This document shows positions 44,469-45,662 of a DNA stretch of 45,662 nt, one piece after another. Under the pieces are notes generated by a model. That model was not told where the DNA came from, did no database searches, and worked only from the letters and a program-made list of their open reading frames with translations. Each line of letters opens with the position of its first letter. Positions within the stretch are counted from its first letter, which is position 1. Position numbers and translations under genes: made by a program. Location of the stretch: the NCBI GenBank assembly GCA_027578815.1, contig JANBTH010000047.1, positions 1 to 45,662 on the forward strand. The letters run 5' to 3'. This DNA comes from Coemansia sp. RSA 1804. Lineage: Eukaryota > Kickxellomycota > Kickxellomycetes > Kickxellales > Kickxellaceae.

Positions 44469-45662
44469 TGCGGACCTGGATCTGTTTGATAGACCATGCT
44501 GCTATTGATTGCGGACAGGAAGATCTTTGTAGCATTTCCAGATAATCAACTTGTACAACCAAAAATATATATTACATCATGAGGAAGAAGGATGTCGCTT
44601 GTGAACTGGCCCTGACCTCTACAACAGATAAACCCCCGTCTTAGCCAAAATGCATAAATTAAGATGTGGACAGCGCATAAAGCACACCGAGAAATCTGCT
44701 GCCAGACACAAGTAATGACATTCGGGACACTAATGACATGCAGGCTAGTCAGTTTCTGAAATATTGACTCGATAGAATCGGGAACGCATTTTCTCTGTTT
44801 GTCTATCAAGACCTTGGAGACACGTGCAAGAAATAATGGCTCTTATACGCTCGTGTAGAATGACACTGAGGGTGCTGACTTGTGCAGTATGGACGATGCA
44901 AGAGACAGCTCTATTCTGCTTATGACACAAAGTATGTCTTGTGTGAGACGTCGTTATCAGCACCAGAAGCCCAAATATGATTTTAGCTCTGTGCCAATCG
45001 GCCAGGAAACTAGGAGTAGATCGATGTCATCGATAAAGTCAGACAAACACCAGAGTGGATGCATAAAGGAAAGCAACCCAGCTTGCTTGCTCATACTCGC
45101 ATTCGCATCCTTCCGCTCTGAGAAAACGTCTACAAATGCATTGCGCGCGCCCAGCTGACGAGAGAAACAGGGCTGCTGGCCAGGTGGATATGGCGGTTGG
45201 ACAACAGCCGTGTGTGTAAAAGGTGCGCAACAGACAAGCAGGGCGTTTATTGCCATGTCCTTGGGGCTGCCACAATTGTGCGTGCGTGATCCAGCTTATT
45301 CTTCCACGCTGCATATTCCCTCTTTTTCGTTTTGCGCATAAACGAGATCAACTTGAAACTGGCCGTGACATTATTACCCTTTTCAATTCATCTTTTTTGA
45401 TGCTGGATCCATTCGGACGAAAAGAAGACACTAGTTCATATTGGTTTAAAAAGGACGTGGCCATCCTTTTGTTTTGCAAAACCGACATTGCTGTCTCTAT
45501 CTCTTTTTCTCTTCTTTCCCTGTCACATCTTTTCTCTCTTTCTCTCTTTCACTTGCTTGCGTGCAGTTTAGGCAAACGGCCCTCCCCCCATCAGCTGAAA
45601 TCAGAGCAGCATCAGCCAGCCATCATCTTGCACGATTCCAGCGATACGCACTTGGTTTCTTT
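44469..45662. other. right-end spacer with promoter-like pyrimidine tract
   Basis: No recognised gene. A minus-strand frame of 99 codons at 44957-45256 has an ATG but no known domain. From about 45485 to 45560 the plus strand is a T/C tract like those before Svf1, Vip1 and ESF1. A plus-strand gene probably starts beyond the window end. Confidence 0.4.
45485..45560 (+). promoter_or_regulatory. pyrimidine tract, likely promoter or leader of a gene beyond the window
   Basis: A TCTCT/TTTCTC-rich tract on the plus strand, matching the tract at 23450-23530 that precedes Svf1 by about 170 bp. Confidence 0.4.

Noticed and set aside
1..45662. tRNA, rRNA, CRISPR arrays
   Set aside because: I looked for T-loop-like GTTCGA sequences and regularly spaced repeats. 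The few matches lie inside coding genes, and no array was seen.

Overview
This window looks like fungal nuclear DNA. The genes are eukaryotic: dolichol-phosphate mannosyltransferase, U3 snoRNP factor Esf1, Yop1/REEP, complex I factor CIA30, Svf1, TFIIH kinase CDK7/Kin28, Coq8, CHMP5/Vps60, SURF6/Rrp14 and CCR4-NOT subunit 11. They are separated by AT-rich spacers of roughly 0.13 to 4 kb with long pyrimidine tracts, TATA boxes and AATAAA signals. Nearly all genes are single uninterrupted reading frames. The list mixes fungus-typical genes (Svf1, Vip1-like, secreted tyrosinase) with genes that common yeasts lack (PRKRIP1, ANKRD40-like, CNOT11, SIRT4-like). I infer an early-diverging fungus, possibly Kickxellomycotina. 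That placement is an inference, not proven here.

Left edge, 1-6.1 kb: an island of decayed mobile DNA. On the minus strand lies a broken Fanzor gene (eukaryotic TnpB-like RNA-guided nuclease), split by expansion of a 7-bp tandem repeat. Next is an AAA-like plus PD-(D/E)XK nuclease-like gene, cut in two by a ~243-bp interspersed repeat flanked by a 6-bp direct duplication. A second copy of that repeat sits directly before the gene's ATG. Immediately beyond it is the 5'-truncated, frameshifted tail of a non-LTR retrotransposon.

6.4-19 kb: DPM1 and ESF1 (+), Yop1/REEP (-), CIA30 and a Vip1-like RRM protein (+), and a very large class-3 (diacylglycerol-type) lipase (-). 20-30.6 kb: secreted tyrosinase (-) divergent from Svf1 (+), a mitochondrial-type cation diffusion facilitator (-), CDK7/Kin28 (-), a coiled-coil protein (-) and a SIRT4-like sirtuin (-). 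30.8-35.2 kb: SURF6/Rrp14 (-) divergent from PRKRIP1-like (+), then a two-finger C2H2 factor (-) with about 4 kb of gene-poor DNA upstream. 39.2-44.5 kb: ANKRD40-like (-) divergent from COQ8 (+), CNOT11 (-) divergent from CHMP5 (+). The last 1.2 kb has no recognised gene but ends in a promoter-like pyrimidine tract.

The host genes are mostly housekeeping: ribosome biogenesis (ESF1, SURF6), mitochondrial function (CIA30, MMT-type carrier, SIRT4-like, COQ8), ER and membrane traffic (DPM1, Yop1, CHMP5) and gene expression (CDK7, CNOT11, PRKRIP1, Vip1-like). They do not form an operon-like pathway. The most unusual biology is the Fanzor/AAA-nuclease/retroelement cluster at the left edge.
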